Assembly (NCBI GenBank): GCA_016187835.1
Contig: JACPIY010000021.1
Span: 1 to 56,170, forward strand
Source: Deltaproteobacteria bacterium
Lineage (GTDB): Bacteria > Desulfobacterota_D > UBA1144 > Nemesobacterales > CSP1-2
Length of the DNA stretch: 56,170 nucleotides
Direction: 5' to 3'
Below the pieces are notes generated by a model that was not told the origin of the DNA, searched no databases, and saw nothing but the letters and a program-made list of their open reading frames with translations. This document shows, piece by piece, positions 42,994-52,570 of the stretch (the first letter of the stretch is position 1; each line of letters starts with the position of its first letter). Position numbers and translations under genes: made by a program.

Positions 42994-44484
42994 TTAAAAA
43001 CTGATCTCAGTTTGAACGTAAAACCAGTCTAGCTGGTCTTCTTTATCAAACACTACCTCAACTCCTTTTGCTCCAAAGAAGTGTGAATAGCCTATATCCA
43101 AAGACAAGAAGTCAACTGGCTTGATACTCAAAGTGAAATCCAATTCTCCACCGAGATTTCTTTTTATATCTTCCCCTGAAACGGGTTTATTAAATGCATA
43201 CCCGAATACTTCGTTATTAAAAGGTCCCGAACCACTAATCCAGAATTCATCATCTGAAGCTAAGCGAAATAGATGTCCATCTATTGCAAAGGCCACCTTA
43301 CTATGGGGAGTGAGAATTAATTGAAAATAGTAGTCCTCCAGATTGCTGAAAGCAACAGCGTCTGCATACCCATACCACTTATGATTCGTAGGTACCATGT
43401 TGAAGAATGTACCGTGATCAGAATCATCTGGGTCATCATCGCCAGAGGCATAAGCCAATCCTATTCTTAACCAGGGTTTCAAGGGGACCTGTAAGAACTG
43501 ATACCCTATCTCACCGATAAAACCGAATGCCTTCTGGTCTAGGTCTCCAAAATCTCCCGTTTGGAATGCAAACCAAAGGAGCAGGTCCATCTGTCCAGGA
43601 CCCACTTCATACGCTCCTACGATGCTTGCCCCTGTGGTATTAATCTCAAGATCATCACCTGCAAGTTCCCTTGCTGGTGTGCGGTCATCGAAATAGAAGT
43701 AGTTAAAAACCTTAAATTGCGTACCAGGAACAATGACATCCTTCTTTAAGGTAAAAGAGCCCCCTACAACCACTACGTGATCAAGTTCCTTCCATAATCC
43801 ATCATCAAAATCATATCCACCTTGAAGAACATTTGCTCCAAAGACATTGAGATCAAAAATACGATTGCCGAAACCAAACGTTCCGCCATCAAATCTTCTT
43901 CCGATATTAACCCAATCCCAGTTACCAATAAGCCTTTCTGAAAGCCTTGCCTTTATTACCCAGTCAATCTTAGGTTCTCCATACAATACTTCTGCACCAT
44001 CCAGAAACCCTATGCGTCCCCCTGTCAAGTAGAATCCAAGAACTGGAAAGTCTTTTATTTGTAAGTAGGCCTCAGCAATTTGGAAATTTCCAGGGCCAGT
44101 GTCGTCATCACTTGCACTAAAGTACAAAGGCCCGGGTCCAAAAGCGCCGTTTCTTGGAAGGTTGAAGGCCTTAACTCCTTGACCCATTACATGAAGAAAG
44201 AAATTATTCCAGAAAATATCAATAAACCCTCGTGTCCTTACAAGAAAGAAGTCATATGTACGGTCTGTTGATACGCCTTGTTTTTCAAAGGTATTCCATA
44301 GTTCATTTCTCAGTCGAATGTTTACTCCACCGCTGACATGATTCTTGAATTTTTCGACTGATTCCTCCAAATCCGAGGCCCTGCTTATTAGAGGAGCAGA
44401 GATAATACAAAGGCTCAATAAAATCATGAGAAATAAAAGGATTTCTTTCCATAAGAGTTTGAGATAATTAGTTAGGTGTGTCAT
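42994..44484 (-). CDS. Outer-membrane beta-barrel porin (alginate-export-like)
   Basis: The start is the ATG with complement at 44482-44484, after AAAGGAGAAG, giving 496 residues. A basic start and a long hydrophobic stretch (LLFLMILLSLCIISAPLISR) form the signal peptide. The mature protein alternates aromatic and polar residues in many short strands (VNIRLRNELW, FYLTGGRIGFLDGAEVLYGE, DFLSLDIGYSHFFG) and ends in Phe (YVQTEISF), the outer-membrane barrel signature. It resembles the alginate_exp family. Being inside the molybdoenzyme operon, it is likely to pass the enzyme's substrate or product; that is inference. Confidence 0.8.
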   Translation of the reverse strand: MTHLTNYLKLLWKEILLFLMILLSLCIISAPLISRASDLEESVEKFKNHVSGGVNIRLRNELWNTFEKQGVSTDRTYDFFLVRTRGFIDIFWNNFFLHVMGQGVKAFNLPRNGAFGPGPLYFSASDDDTGPGNFQIAEAYLQIKDFPVLGFYLTGGRIGFLDGAEVLYGEPKIDWVIKARLSERLIGNWDWVNIGRRFDGGTFGFGNRIFDLNVFGANVLQGGYDFDDGLWKELDHVVVVGGSFTLKKDVIVPGTQFKVFNYFYFDDRTPARELAGDDLEINTTGASIVGAYEVGPGQMDLLLWFAFQTGDFGDLDQKAFGFIGEIGYQFLQVPLKPWLRIGLAYASGDDDPDDSDHGTFFNMVPTNHKWYGYADAVAFSNLEDYYFQLILTPHSKVAFAIDGHLFRLASDDEFWISGSGPFNNEVFGYAFNKPVSGEDIKRNLGGELDFTLSIKPVDFLSLDIGYSHFFGAKGVEVVFDKEDQLDWFYVQTEISF

Positions 44485-44613
44485 GCTGTCCTTCTCCTTT
44501 GAAGTTAACCACAACAACCCTATAATCTGACGACTCAACCACAAATACCTGAAGACCCTTCTTGTTCTTATCTGTTCAAAACAGAGGAAAACCGGTAAAG
44601 TAAAAAACTATAT

Positions 44614-45201
44614 TTACGCACACTCCCTTATCTCCCCCTCCACTAAGTTCTTTAAAAACTCCGCGATGGTTTTATAGAATAAATTGGGTTCTGCCTCTTC
44701 AACTTTGTCAGAAAATCTTTTAACAAATTCAACCAAATGTTCGTTCAAGAATTTTTCATATGCATCCTTTGTAATATCCTTGTCATCCTGATTTTGTGCT
44801 AAGACTGTTTTTAGTGATAGTATGGATACAAATTCAAGTTCGTATGGAAGTGAGTCCGGTGACTCTCCACTTTTTGGCGTGAGACCAAATGCTGTATAAA
44901 AAGCAGAAACATTAGGGATCACATCGAAACTTAGATTATAAGAACTTTCACAGGTAGGGATTGTGCCCTTTAGAAAAAGACGCGAATACTCTTTTTGAAT
45001 CTCTCCTATTTCAATACTAGATAGAACTCCTTCAAGGAAGTGGTATATGCTTCCATCAAGATGAGTATAACTAAAAAGCTCCTCTATAATAGATTTCATT
45101 TCACTTATGTTCTTTTCGTCAGGATATGAAAATCCCTTGCTTAAGACTCTATAAATATCTGCCTTTATAAAACTGTCTATCTTGTCTTTTGATAATGTCA
45201 T
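44614..45201 (-). CDS. TorD/NarJ-type molybdoenzyme chaperone
   Basis: The protein starts at the ATG with complement at 45199-45201, two bases after the gamma-subunit stop. It is helical, about 195 residues, with YRVLSKGFSYPDE, the Asp/Glu-rich mid-region and the motif EYSRLFLKG followed by PTCESSYNL, typical of TorD/DmsD/NarJ chaperones. These bind the Tat leader of the alpha subunit and hold it until cofactor insertion. The Tat signal on the alpha subunit in this operon fits. Downstream is the porin gene, 129 bases away. Confidence 0.85.
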   Translation of the reverse strand: MTLSKDKIDSFIKADIYRVLSKGFSYPDEKNISEMKSIIEELFSYTHLDGSIYHFLEGVLSSIEIGEIQKEYSRLFLKGTIPTCESSYNLSFDVIPNVSAFYTAFGLTPKSGESPDSLPYELEFVSILSLKTVLAQNQDDKDITKDAYEKFLNEHLVEFVKRFSDKVEEAEPNLFYKTIAEFLKNLVEGEIRECA

Positions 45202-45202
45202 G

Positions 45203-46102
45203 TTATTTCTCAACAACGAGTTCTACCCAGGGTGCATAATGTTTCCTTGCGCCGACGTTTTTATCAGAACCGTTCCATACAGCAAACGCAATATAGGTTT
45301 TTCCCGATATCGGAGCATCATTTGGGTCATCTGTCACGATTGGCCTTGCGATTATTACTTTCCATACCCCCTTTTCCCATCGTCCCCAGCCCGTTGCATT
45401 CTGCTTCGGTTGAGTTGTAAAAGTTCCAAAACCCTCTGCCATTGCTTCTTCTACTGGCTGCGTTCGATGAAATATCGAGATAGGATTTCTTGCATATGCG
45501 CCCGGTATATAGTTTAACGCCTCTGGAGTTATAAAATAGTCCACAGTAGTAGGCTGTAGAGGAAACTCTCCCTCCGCATAAATCATCGGCTCAGAGAAAA
45601 AGTAAAGGTCAACCCAGTAATTTGGATGAAGCGTTTGAACGTCTCTATAACCCTTTTCAATATCGTCTTGCCAAATCGCTTTCCAGTGTATTATATGAAC
45701 CCTGCCCCCTTTATTCCCCATCATAAAGGCTGGAAGATTCTTTGGGTCAAGTGGTATTTGAATTGCCACTTGATCAGTAAATTTATTCACATCAACCACC
45801 GCATCCCTTGTTTTGTCTTCCCATTCTAATAGGAAGGCAATCCAATTATCGTTGTGCACAGATCTCACATTTATGTACTGAATTGTAGGAGTCTGAAGAG
45901 ATGGGAGTGTCATATTTTGAGGAATAACATTAACTTGGGTTACAGGTACCTTCTTCCATATCCCGCTGCTTACATCCTTAAATGGGACTTCTTTTACTGT
46001 GACTGACTTTATAATATTCTGATTCTGCTCTACGTTAGCACAATGGGGATTTATAAGAAAAAGGCCTACTAACAGTAATAGTAAACTAAGCCTTTTTATC
46101 AT
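45203..46102 (-). CDS. EbdC-like haem-binding gamma subunit
   Basis: The 299-residue protein has an AAGGAGG site before its ATG and a hydrophobic signal (RLSLLLLLVGLFLINPHC); the Cys at 21 could be a lipoprotein site, but NPHC is not a standard lipobox. The mature part matches the DMSO-reductase type II gamma subunit/cytochrome c-552-like haem domain. ALLLEWED-type strands occur near residue 98, PAFMMGNKG supplies a candidate Met haem ligand near 135, and HIIHWKAIWQ follows. Such subunits hold one b haem and pass electrons between the beta subunit and a periplasmic carrier. Its presence supports a periplasmic complex without a NarI-type membrane subunit. Confidence 0.82.
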   Translation of the reverse strand: MIKRLSLLLLLVGLFLINPHCANVEQNQNIIKSVTVKEVPFKDVSSGIWKKVPVTQVNVIPQNMTLPSLQTPTIQYINVRSVHNDNWIAFLLEWEDKTRDAVVDVNKFTDQVAIQIPLDPKNLPAFMMGNKGGRVHIIHWKAIWQDDIEKGYRDVQTLHPNYWVDLYFFSEPMIYAEGEFPLQPTTVDYFITPEALNYIPGAYARNPISIFHRTQPVEEAMAEGFGTFTTQPKQNATGWGRWEKGVWKVIIARPIVTDDPNDAPISGKTYIAFAVWNGSDKNVGARKHYAPWVELVVEK

Positions 46103-46119
46103 AACTGTTTCTCACCTCC

Positions 46120-47271
46120 TTAAGGGATATTATGTCTATATGTCCCGACTTTTTTATCAAAGTATGGTCTAACATAAATAGGTTCTGTTAAAGGGACCTT
46201 TGCTATCATCTCTCTTTTGTCGTTAAAACCTAATGTATAATCGCGTTCTACTTTGAAGGAGTGGATTATTTTATCTGTGCTTCCGAAAAGTAAGAACGCA
46301 CCAAGCAGTTCCTTATCATCTTTTGCACCTTTGTATGTTTCTATTGCGTTATCCACACCGGGACCAAACATCTGGTACAAAAATTCCTTGGGAACATGTA
46401 TCGGAGGGACATAATAAACATTGGGTTCAAGTCCAAACTGTGGATACAATGGCAAGGCAACTTTTTTAACATACACAAGAAAATCTATGGGATTATCCTT
46501 TCGTGGAGAATCAGGCTTGCTTAAAAATCCCTGCAATCTGATTTTTCCTATACAGGTCTGCACACATCTTGGTTGTTCCCCTTTTTCTATGAGCGGATAG
46601 CATCCTATACACTTTTCTGAGATCCTTGTGACGAGGTTGAAAAAGGTTTTTTTATAAGGACAGGCTCTTACACACTCACGGTATCCTCTACATCTCGATT
46701 GGTCTATGAGAACAATTCCGTCTTCTTTCCTTTTGTATATTGCCTTTCTTGGACAGGCAGCAAGGCAAGCTGGGTATGTACAGTGATTACAAATTCTTGC
46801 AAGATAAAACATCCATGCCTTATGAATGCCAGAAAAGAAAGCTCCTTTTTCAACTGTCTCTGCACACTCATCCTCTCCGATATTTGGATATGAATAGTCT
46901 TCTTCCTCAGGTAGCCATCCTAAAACTTTCTCACCTTGTGGAGCCGCTTCAAATACAGTCTTTCCGTTGTATTTACCTTCCTTATCCCAGGATTGTCCAT
47001 CAAGACTTTTCAAGATGTTTAAATCCCACTTGATCGGATAACCCCCGTAAGGTTTTGTTTCCACATTATTCCAGAACATTATTTCCTGTCCTTTTCCTGA
47101 TGTCCAGGTTGTTTTACAGGCAACAGTGCAGGTCTGGCACGCAATACATTTATTTATATCGAAAACATAAGCAATCTGCTTTTCCGGCCTGCTTTCCTCA
47201 TACGGATACCCCATTTCCCTTCTAATCTGCCAGTTCTTTACCTTGGATGTAAGCCAGCTCGTTACCGACAT
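46120..47271 (-). CDS. nxrB: NXR-like beta subunit, four Fe-S clusters
   Basis: The 383-residue protein carries four Cys groups: [11 protein letters not shown] (from residue 42), [29 protein letters not shown] and [11 protein letters not shown] with CVQTC. The third has Tyr after CRG where NarH has Trp, so one cluster is expected to be [3Fe-4S]. There is no signal peptide, so it should be exported with the alpha subunit by hitch-hiking on its Tat signal. Segments such as [14 protein letters not shown] closely resemble Nitrospira-type NxrB. It moves electrons from the molybdenum subunit to the haem gamma subunit. An AGGAGGT site precedes the ATG, 17 bases after nxrA. Confidence 0.88.
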   Translation of the reverse strand: MSVTSWLTSKVKNWQIRREMGYPYEESRPEKQIAYVFDINKCIACQTCTVACKTTWTSGKGQEIMFWNNVETKPYGGYPIKWDLNILKSLDGQSWDKEGKYNGKTVFEAAPQGEKVLGWLPEEEDYSYPNIGEDECAETVEKGAFFSGIHKAWMFYLARICNHCTYPACLAACPRKAIYKRKEDGIVLIDQSRCRGYRECVRACPYKKTFFNLVTRISEKCIGCYPLIEKGEQPRCVQTCIGKIRLQGFLSKPDSPRKDNPIDFLVYVKKVALPLYPQFGLEPNVYYVPPIHVPKEFLYQMFGPGVDNAIETYKGAKDDKELLGAFLLFGSTDKIIHSFKVERDYTLGFNDKREMIAKVPLTEPIYVRPYFDKKVGTYRHNIP

Positions 47272-47287
47272 AAGAATTTACCTCCTA

Positions 47288-50200
47288 TCAAATTTTTACA
47301 AAGGTGCCTTTTAAGTATTTTTTAAAATCCTCATCTTCATAGGTTGGTCTGATTTTAAGTTCAGCAGGTCTCCAAACCCTTTTGCCACCGATTCCCCCTG
47401 GTTCTGCAAACTCAATCTTTACGAACGCCTCCCTTGGCGCACCCGTTGGACAGTGAACATCGGGGGCAAACCCTTTTCTTATAAGCTGCCCAAAAAGCTC
47501 TTTTCTTGTAAGGGAATCAGTCATAAGGGTTGGTTTTAGCCATCCCCTTGTACAACTCTGGTGTGAACCGAATCTAAATAGAGACTGGTATCCTGTTTGT
47601 AGGTTCTTGGCAAGCCCGGTTGGATTTTTCTCTGCATCACGAACAGTTCCAAAAGTCGCCGCATATACATTGTGCCACATTCTTATAACCCCTTTTGGAG
47701 TTCCTGGGTAATATCTTATGCGACACATAAGACGGGCGACTTTATACTCTTCTTTCCTTTTCTGCCAACCTCTGAAAGGTCTATCTTCAGGGTCTGCGTC
47801 AATATAGGCATAATCACCATCTTCAAGTCCGAGCTCTTTCGCATCGAGAGGATTTATATCAACATACATTTCTGTAATGTAGGGCATTCTTTTATCGTGT
47901 CTATATATATCTCCAAACGGTCCAAACCATATTGCAACGACATCCGTATCCACAGGGGTTGTATGTGCACCATGTCTATATTTGGGGGTATGGAATATAA
48001 ACCTATACCTTTTATCTTTTGCCGTGAGTGGATGCGTTGTCTTTTTGACCTCATCCCAGGGTTTTACAACATTCCTTCCCTGGCGCATGTCTGTGGAGAG
48101 ATCATCTGCCGATGCTCCCCATTTTTCAGGTGTTTCTGGTTTTATCACGGGATTCGGCTTTGATACGATAACATTGGGCTCATAGAATGTGGAATCAATC
48201 GGCTCTCTATAAACGGGGATATTCTCTCCGGCAATTAAAAACTCCTCCTCGTCACGATAAAATTCAAGCCGTCCGCTTTTTGTGTACCAGGGCTTTTCTT
48301 CCTCTGTCTGCTCATATCCAACAAATTTGGGATATGTTCTTGACATCAAAAGCGCAGGAATTCCTTTTTTCGCTTTCTCTTCGAGTTCTAAGACATTGTA
48401 TCCCCTTGTTGATGAGCTCGTGTCAAATATTCTTTGAAGGTATAAATCGGGTTTTCCGTCAGAGACAAATTTGAAGTAATTTTTGAAGCGTTCATCACCT
48501 GTTGAATCTCCTAATGCTTTTGCAATTCCTGCTATAACTTCTATATCTCCTTTCGTGTTAAATATTCTCCTAAGGGGTGTTCTTGGAAAGATATAAAGGA
48601 ATGGGTTTGTAGCAGATATTGTAGCGTCGGGTGATTTGAACTCTGCCCACGAATCTACCGGGAATACAATGTCAGCGTATTCACATGAAGCAGTCCACCA
48701 CCAATCAACCACTCCTATAAACTCGACCTTCGGGAACACGTTTATCACACTTTCGTAGTGTCCCTTTGCATTCCCGATAAGTGAGTTCGAGTTTGAAACT
48801 AAAATTGACTTTGTAGGTGTAGGTATATGAGTTTTTCCAGTAAGGACTTTATTCCCAACTCTAAGTATTCTGTCTCCATCGTTGAAATAGTGGACGGATT
48901 CTGGAGTAAAGTATTGTTTAACATCAACTGGGTTCCCTTCTTCAAGCTGGATATTAAATGGATTTTCGGAAATATATGTTGGAAGAGCGTTGAAGAATGC
49001 ACCACGATAATTTCCTGCGTAGCTTCCTACATTGGCACTTACCTTTCCTATGTTTTGCGTAAGTGCGGCAAGAAAGAAAATGGTCCTGTCTTTAAGGTCG
49101 TTATTGAAAAACTGATTCGGTCCCATACCGACTGCAAACAGGGTATCTCCACTGTGCTTTGCGATTTGTCTTGCTATTTCAATTATCCCCTCTTTAGGAG
49201 CCCAAGTTATTTCTTCTACTGTTTCCGGGCCGAAGTTTTCAAATATGTACTGCTTTATAAGGTCAAAAACAGGGCTTACTTCCACCTCCTTCCCATCTTT
49301 TATTAATACTCGGAATTTTCCTTCAAGCGCAGGCGATACCCCTTTTTTATCAATCTGATTACCGTAGTCATCCCTTGTAATGACGACGGGTTTTTTCGTT
49401 TTTTCATCCCATACTACAAAATCGCTCCACTCGTTCCTGATGTTTTCAGGGACAATGGGAGTTGCCTGCTTTAACGGTGGAGGGGGTTTTTCGCCTTCTT
49501 TTAAAACTCCTATGTAGTTTTTAAGTTCCTGAGGTGTGTATCCTTCGTGAATATCCTCCGGTTTTAGGAGTTTCAGCGTATCCATCCGGACGAGTAAAGG
49601 CAGGTCAGTATATCTTTTGAGATAATGTGGGTCATAGAGCCCTTCTTTGATTATTACGTATGAGAATCCAAGCGCTAACGCAGGAGTTGTTCCCGGTCTT
49701 ACAATTAAAACATTGTCTGCCTTATTGCAGGTAGCACTATACTCACAAGCAATAACGGTGACCTTTGCGCCTTTGAGACGGGATTCCGTAAGCCAGTGGG
49801 AATCCGGCATCTTTGTTGTTATCCAGTTCATTCCCCATACCACTATATTTTTGGAGTGGTCAGCACATACTAAATCCCAGTCAACGGTCTGCTGCCCCGT
49901 TACCATCGGATGTCCCGGCGGAAGGTCTGTGTGCCAGGAGTAGTTATCCCAACCCCTTGCACCTTTGGCTTTATCCGGCTCCACATTTCTTATCTTCGAA
50001 TCAAGGAGAGCGAGCATATTTGCTAATCTATATTGTGCGAAAATCCTTGTTGCTCCGAGTGCTGGCATTCCTCCTCTGAATTTGAGAGTTTGTACTCCTG
50101 CGCCTCCCGTTGCTTCCACCATCAGAGGGTCATAGCCTTGCGAAAGGAGTTTTCTTTTTCCCTCTTCACCGCTATATGTTCTTGCTATGTTTTCGAGAGC

Positions 50201-50752
50201 CCTTGCTGTTATATCAAATGCTTCCTCCCAGGATATCTTTATAAACGCCTCTTTGCCTCTGTCCGCAAAATATTTTGAAGATGGTTTACCATTTTCATCT
50301 CTTGGAAAACCATTCTTTACCCACTTTGAGAACCCCTTTCTTATAACTGGATACTTTATTCTTCTATCACCATAAATTCTTCTTACGAGGGCAAGCCCTT
50401 TCTGACAGCACCTTGGCTCCCATCTGCACGATGCTTGATTTCCCTCTAGATCGGTAGCTTTTGAGTAACCAAAAGATGGGGCGAGTCTGACGACTACATT
50501 GTTTTTTACATGCGCTTTGAGCAAGCAATTATGAGTATCGTTAGGGGCACAAAGGAATGAAAACTCGCTGTCATATCTCCATAAATCCTTGAATACTTTT
50601 TCCCAGCCTCTATTGGGGTAAAATGCTAAAGGATTTTCAACATCTACAGGATCAAAGAATGTAAATATTTCACCAAATCCCTTTGAAGCAACTAATAGTA
50701 CTCCTGCTCCGCTAAGCCCAAATTTGAGGAAGCTTCTGCGTCCCAGTCCCAT
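47288..50752 (-). CDS. nxrA: NXR-like molybdopterin oxidoreductase alpha subunit, Tat-exported
   Basis: The 1154-residue protein begins with a twin-arginine signal, [17 protein letters not shown]. The N-terminal Fe-S site reads Cys68, Asp72, Cys76 (CAPNDTHNC) and Cys116 (CQKG), the Asp-containing form seen in Nitrospira-type NxrA. The expected molybdenum ligand is Asp276 in [15 protein letters not shown]. Family-specific stretches include [14 protein letters not shown] and [10 protein letters not shown]. Length (about 1150) matches NxrA and exceeds that of perchlorate, selenate or ethylbenzene enzymes (about 900-980). NxrA-type enzymes oxidise nitrite, and relatives reduce nitrate; direction and substrate cannot be fixed from sequence. 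It leads the operon, with Rrf2 upstream. Confidence 0.88.
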   Translation of the reverse strand: MGLGRRSFLKFGLSGAGVLLVASKGFGEIFTFFDPVDVENPLAFYPNRGWEKVFKDLWRYDSEFSFLCAPNDTHNCLLKAHVKNNVVVRLAPSFGYSKATDLEGNQASCRWEPRCCQKGLALVRRIYGDRRIKYPVIRKGFSKWVKNGFPRDENGKPSSKYFADRGKEAFIKISWEEAFDITARALENIARTYSGEEGKRKLLSQGYDPLMVEATGGAGVQTLKFRGGMPALGATRIFAQYRLANMLALLDSKIRNVEPDKAKGARGWDNYSWHTDLPPGHPMVTGQQTVDWDLVCADHSKNIVVWGMNWITTKMPDSHWLTESRLKGAKVTVIACEYSATCNKADNVLIVRPGTTPALALGFSYVIIKEGLYDPHYLKRYTDLPLLVRMDTLKLLKPEDIHEGYTPQELKNYIGVLKEGEKPPPPLKQATPIVPENIRNEWSDFVVWDEKTKKPVVITRDDYGNQIDKKGVSPALEGKFRVLIKDGKEVEVSPVFDLIKQYIFENFGPETVEEITWAPKEGIIEIARQIAKHSGDTLFAVGMGPNQFFNNDLKDRTIFFLAALTQNIGKVSANVGSYAGNYRGAFFNALPTYISENPFNIQLEEGNPVDVKQYFTPESVHYFNDGDRILRVGNKVLTGKTHIPTPTKSILVSNSNSLIGNAKGHYESVINVFPKVEFIGVVDWWWTASCEYADIVFPVDSWAEFKSPDATISATNPFLYIFPRTPLRRIFNTKGDIEVIAGIAKALGDSTGDERFKNYFKFVSDGKPDLYLQRIFDTSSSTRGYNVLELEEKAKKGIPALLMSRTYPKFVGYEQTEEEKPWYTKSGRLEFYRDEEEFLIAGENIPVYREPIDSTFYEPNVIVSKPNPVIKPETPEKWGASADDLSTDMRQGRNVVKPWDEVKKTTHPLTAKDKRYRFIFHTPKYRHGAHTTPVDTDVVAIWFGPFGDIYRHDKRMPYITEMYVDINPLDAKELGLEDGDYAYIDADPEDRPFRGWQKRKEEYKVARLMCRIRYYPGTPKGVIRMWHNVYAATFGTVRDAEKNPTGLAKNLQTGYQSLFRFGSHQSCTRGWLKPTLMTDSLTRKELFGQLIRKGFAPDVHCPTGAPREAFVKIEFAEPGGIGGKRVWRPAELKIRPTYEDEDFKKYLKGTFVKI

Positions 50753-50770
50753 AGCAATTTACCTCCTTTC

Positions 50771-50986
50771 TCATTTATGCTTATTACTGTTTACTATTAT
50801 GCAACGGGAAACACACTTTTTTGGGGAGAGTTTTTCTACTAGCTGATTAAGGGAATCATTATCTGCCAGCAGATAGGTTGTTTTATCTATCAGTAAATGT
50901 GTGAGAAATATCAGAAAGATTTCCCTTACGTGACAGAGAAAATAAGGATTATAAGTGTATTTAACGTGCATAAATTTCATCTTCAC
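50771..50986 (-). CDS. Small ORF between the Rrf2 gene and nxrA (doubtful)
   Basis: The frame gives 71 residues, or 69 from the second ATG, which follows AAAGGTGAAG. It has a hydrophobic middle (REIFLIFLTHLLI) and a CVSRC near the C-terminus. It ends 19 bases before nxrA on the same strand. No family is recognised. It may be a leader peptide, a small membrane protein, or chance within the promoter region. The stretch also contains an ATCTGCCAGCAGAT palindrome (50861-50874). Confidence 0.3.
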   Translation of the reverse strand: MKMKFMHVKYTYNPYFLCHVREIFLIFLTHLLIDKTTYLLADNDSLNQLVEKLSPKKCVSRCIIVNSNKHK

Positions 50987-51020
50987 CTTTTTGTTCTAGC
51001 AAGTCCCTACACTCTTTATA

Positions 51021-51032
51021 TAACCGGGGTTA
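51021..51032. promoter_or_regulatory. Inverted repeat upstream of the NXR-like operon
   Basis: TAACCGGGGTTA has 5-bp perfect arms around GG. It lies between the Rrf2 stop and the first gene of the operon and is followed, on the minus strand, by TTATATAAA. It could be an operator; this rests only on symmetry and position. Confidence 0.3.
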
Positions 51033-51069
51033 AATTCCACAAAGGTAAAGACTGGTCTTTCCATAATTA

Positions 51070-51510
51070 CTAACCTGCCTTTTGTTTTCTCTTTTGTGCA
51101 CGCTGTTGTCTGTCTAGAGTTGTGGCAATGTCGGCTAATGTGGTCTCGCGAAGGAACTTAATTTCCTCCTCCAGGTGTTTTGCCCAGAAGCGGTGAACCG
51201 GACACCCATTTTCGTTAGGGCACTCAGGCATTCCAAGTATACAACGACTCTTCAGGAGTGGATCATCTAACGCCGCACAGAGTTCGTATAAACTTAGAGA
51301 CTCAGGCTTTCGTGCAAGGGAAATCCCACCTCTAATTCCTCGTTGTGTTACCACAAATTGTTTTCTTCCTAACGTGTTGATAATTTTTGCAAGAAAAGCA
51401 TGGGGAGTATTCGTAGCCTCGGAGATTTCTCTAACGAGAACTGGTTTATCCTTCATCTGAGCTAAGTAGGCAAGAGCCCTAATAGCGTAACCAACTGTTT
51501 GACTCAGCAC
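51070..51510 (-). CDS. Rrf2-family transcriptional regulator with a Cys cluster motif
   Basis: The 146-residue protein starts with GTG at 51508-51510 after AGGAG. It has the Rrf2 winged helix (VGYAIRALAYLAQM, VREISEATNTPHAFLAKI, TQRGIRGGISLAR) and then three Cys in SRCILGMPECPNENGCPVH, the ligand region that holds a [2Fe-2S] or [4Fe-4S] cluster in IscR, NsrR and RsrR relatives. NsrR senses nitric oxide. Its position just upstream of the NXR-like operon, and divergent from the NnrS-like operon, makes it the prime candidate regulator of both. An inverted repeat overlaps its own promoter. Confidence 0.88.
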   Translation of the reverse strand: MLSQTVGYAIRALAYLAQMKDKPVLVREISEATNTPHAFLAKIINTLGRKQFVVTQRGIRGGISLARKPESLSLYELCAALDDPLLKSRCILGMPECPNENGCPVHRFWAKHLEEEIKFLRETTLADIATTLDRQQRAQKRKQKAG

Positions 51511-51543
51511 GATGCACTCCTATTATTGATAACATGATTAGAT

Positions 51544-51600
51544 GACCATCAGGTCGTTTTATCATGATTGAATGGTATAATATATACAAACAATTGTCAA
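51544..51600 (-). promoter_or_regulatory. Rrf2 gene promoter with inverted repeat
   Basis: On the minus strand TTGACA (51595-51600) and TATACC (51574-51579) are 15 bases apart, which is short. Just downstream is GACCATCAGGTC (51544-51555), a 4-bp inverted repeat, between two outer ATCATG words. The arrangement fits autoregulation, but binding is not shown by sequence alone. Confidence 0.45.
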
Positions 51601-52094
51601 GTTTTTCGTGACTAAAGTTTAGCTGTAACTCAGGAACACTGTAGGGAGATAAGATAAATTCAAGCTGTTCCATATCAAGTAAAGGTATTCAGCAAACTAT
51701 ATGCCATTAATTTAATATGTATAACCCACTGAAAATTTTATGAGTATCACTCTTTTTAGATAAAAGTGGCTGGCAGAAAATACAACATTTGACACTTACA
51801 TAGCTTTAGAAATTCAAAATTTACTGATAAAACTCTAGATAATTTTTCGGGATATAAATTGCCCAAGTTAGGTTAAGTCGATTTTAGAGGTAGGTGATCC
51901 CTTTCACATATGCAGAATTGAATCTACTAAAGTGGGTTGATAGGGTGCTGTGTCATCCAGGTGTTGTGCTTAAGTAGTAAATGACTATAGCTCTATATTT
52001 GAATAAGCATTTGATTTATGTAAATTCGAAAATTTTCTGAGATCTGATGGTTCCTTGAAATTTGTTCTTCACTTCACAAGGGTAAAAGAGATTC

Positions 52095-52110
52095 TGGCAT
52101 CTTTTTTGCG
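52095..52110 (+). promoter_or_regulatory. Candidate sigma-54 promoter
   Basis: TGGCATCTTTTTTGCG keeps the invariant GG and GC at the exact -24/-12 spacing and matches TGGCAcgN4TTGCw except at three flanking positions. The rhodanese ATG is only 16 bases further on, with no ribosome binding site, so either the message is nearly leaderless or the true start is downstream. Sigma-54 control is known for NO-responsive operons through NorR. Confidence 0.5.
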
Positions 52111-52125
52111 GTACAAAAGAATAGT

Positions 52126-52570
52126 ATGAATAGTCCCAAATTAATATTTTTAGTATTGGTGCTTACGATATTTCTTCTGATTATTAACAATTGCGGAGGA
52201 AATCAAGATGACAAACAATACAGCAACGATTCCTCCAGTATTAAATTTCAATTATTCCTTGAAAAATTTAAGAATAACCAAAATCTGCAGATATTAGATG
52301 TTAGAACTCTCGATGAATATAAAAACGGTCATATTCCTGGGGCACTAGTCTTACCAGTACAAGACCTAGAATCATCTAAAGATTATAGATAGTATATTAT
52401 CGGGTTTTGATAAAAACAAAGAAGTTTATATTTATTGCTCTGCGGGTGGTCCACGTTCACAACGTGCAACCCAAATACTTCGTACTTTGGGCTTTAAAAA
52501 GGCTTATTTCATAGAGGGTGGTATCGCTAAATGGATTGTATCAGGAAATCCTATTAAAAAAATTAACTAG
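52126..52570 (+). pseudogene. Exported rhodanese-like protein, frameshifted
   Basis: The first frame (52126-52392) encodes a hydrophobic signal (IFLVLVLTIFLLIINNCGG), possibly a lipoprotein signal, and the first half of a rhodanese domain (ILDVRTLDEYKNGHIPGALV). It stops at 52390-52392. The second half continues one frame over from about 52388: EVYIYCSAGGPRSQRATQIL and YFIEGGIAKWIVSG, ending at TAG 52568-52570. The active-site loop is CSAGGPR, a CX5R loop one residue longer than the usual sulfurtransferase loop. A single frameshift near 52380 separates the halves. Confidence 0.8.

Larger units (their letters stand above)
51511..52125. other. Non-coding gap between the Rrf2 gene and the decayed operon
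   Basis: The left end holds the Rrf2 promoter and operator candidate; the right end holds a sigma-54 promoter match. The 400 bases between are A/T-rich and show no gene on either strand. Another 64-codon frame crosses 51479-51673 but has no ribosome binding site and overlaps the promoter, so I discount it. Confidence 0.5.

Noticed and set aside
47288-50752. Respiratory perchlorate, chlorate or selenate reductase for the alpha subunit
   Set aside because: The length of about 1150 residues and the family-specific stretches fit NxrA better than the 900-980 residue enzymes. No chlorite dismutase gene is nearby. It is not fully excluded, because it rests on reading by eye.
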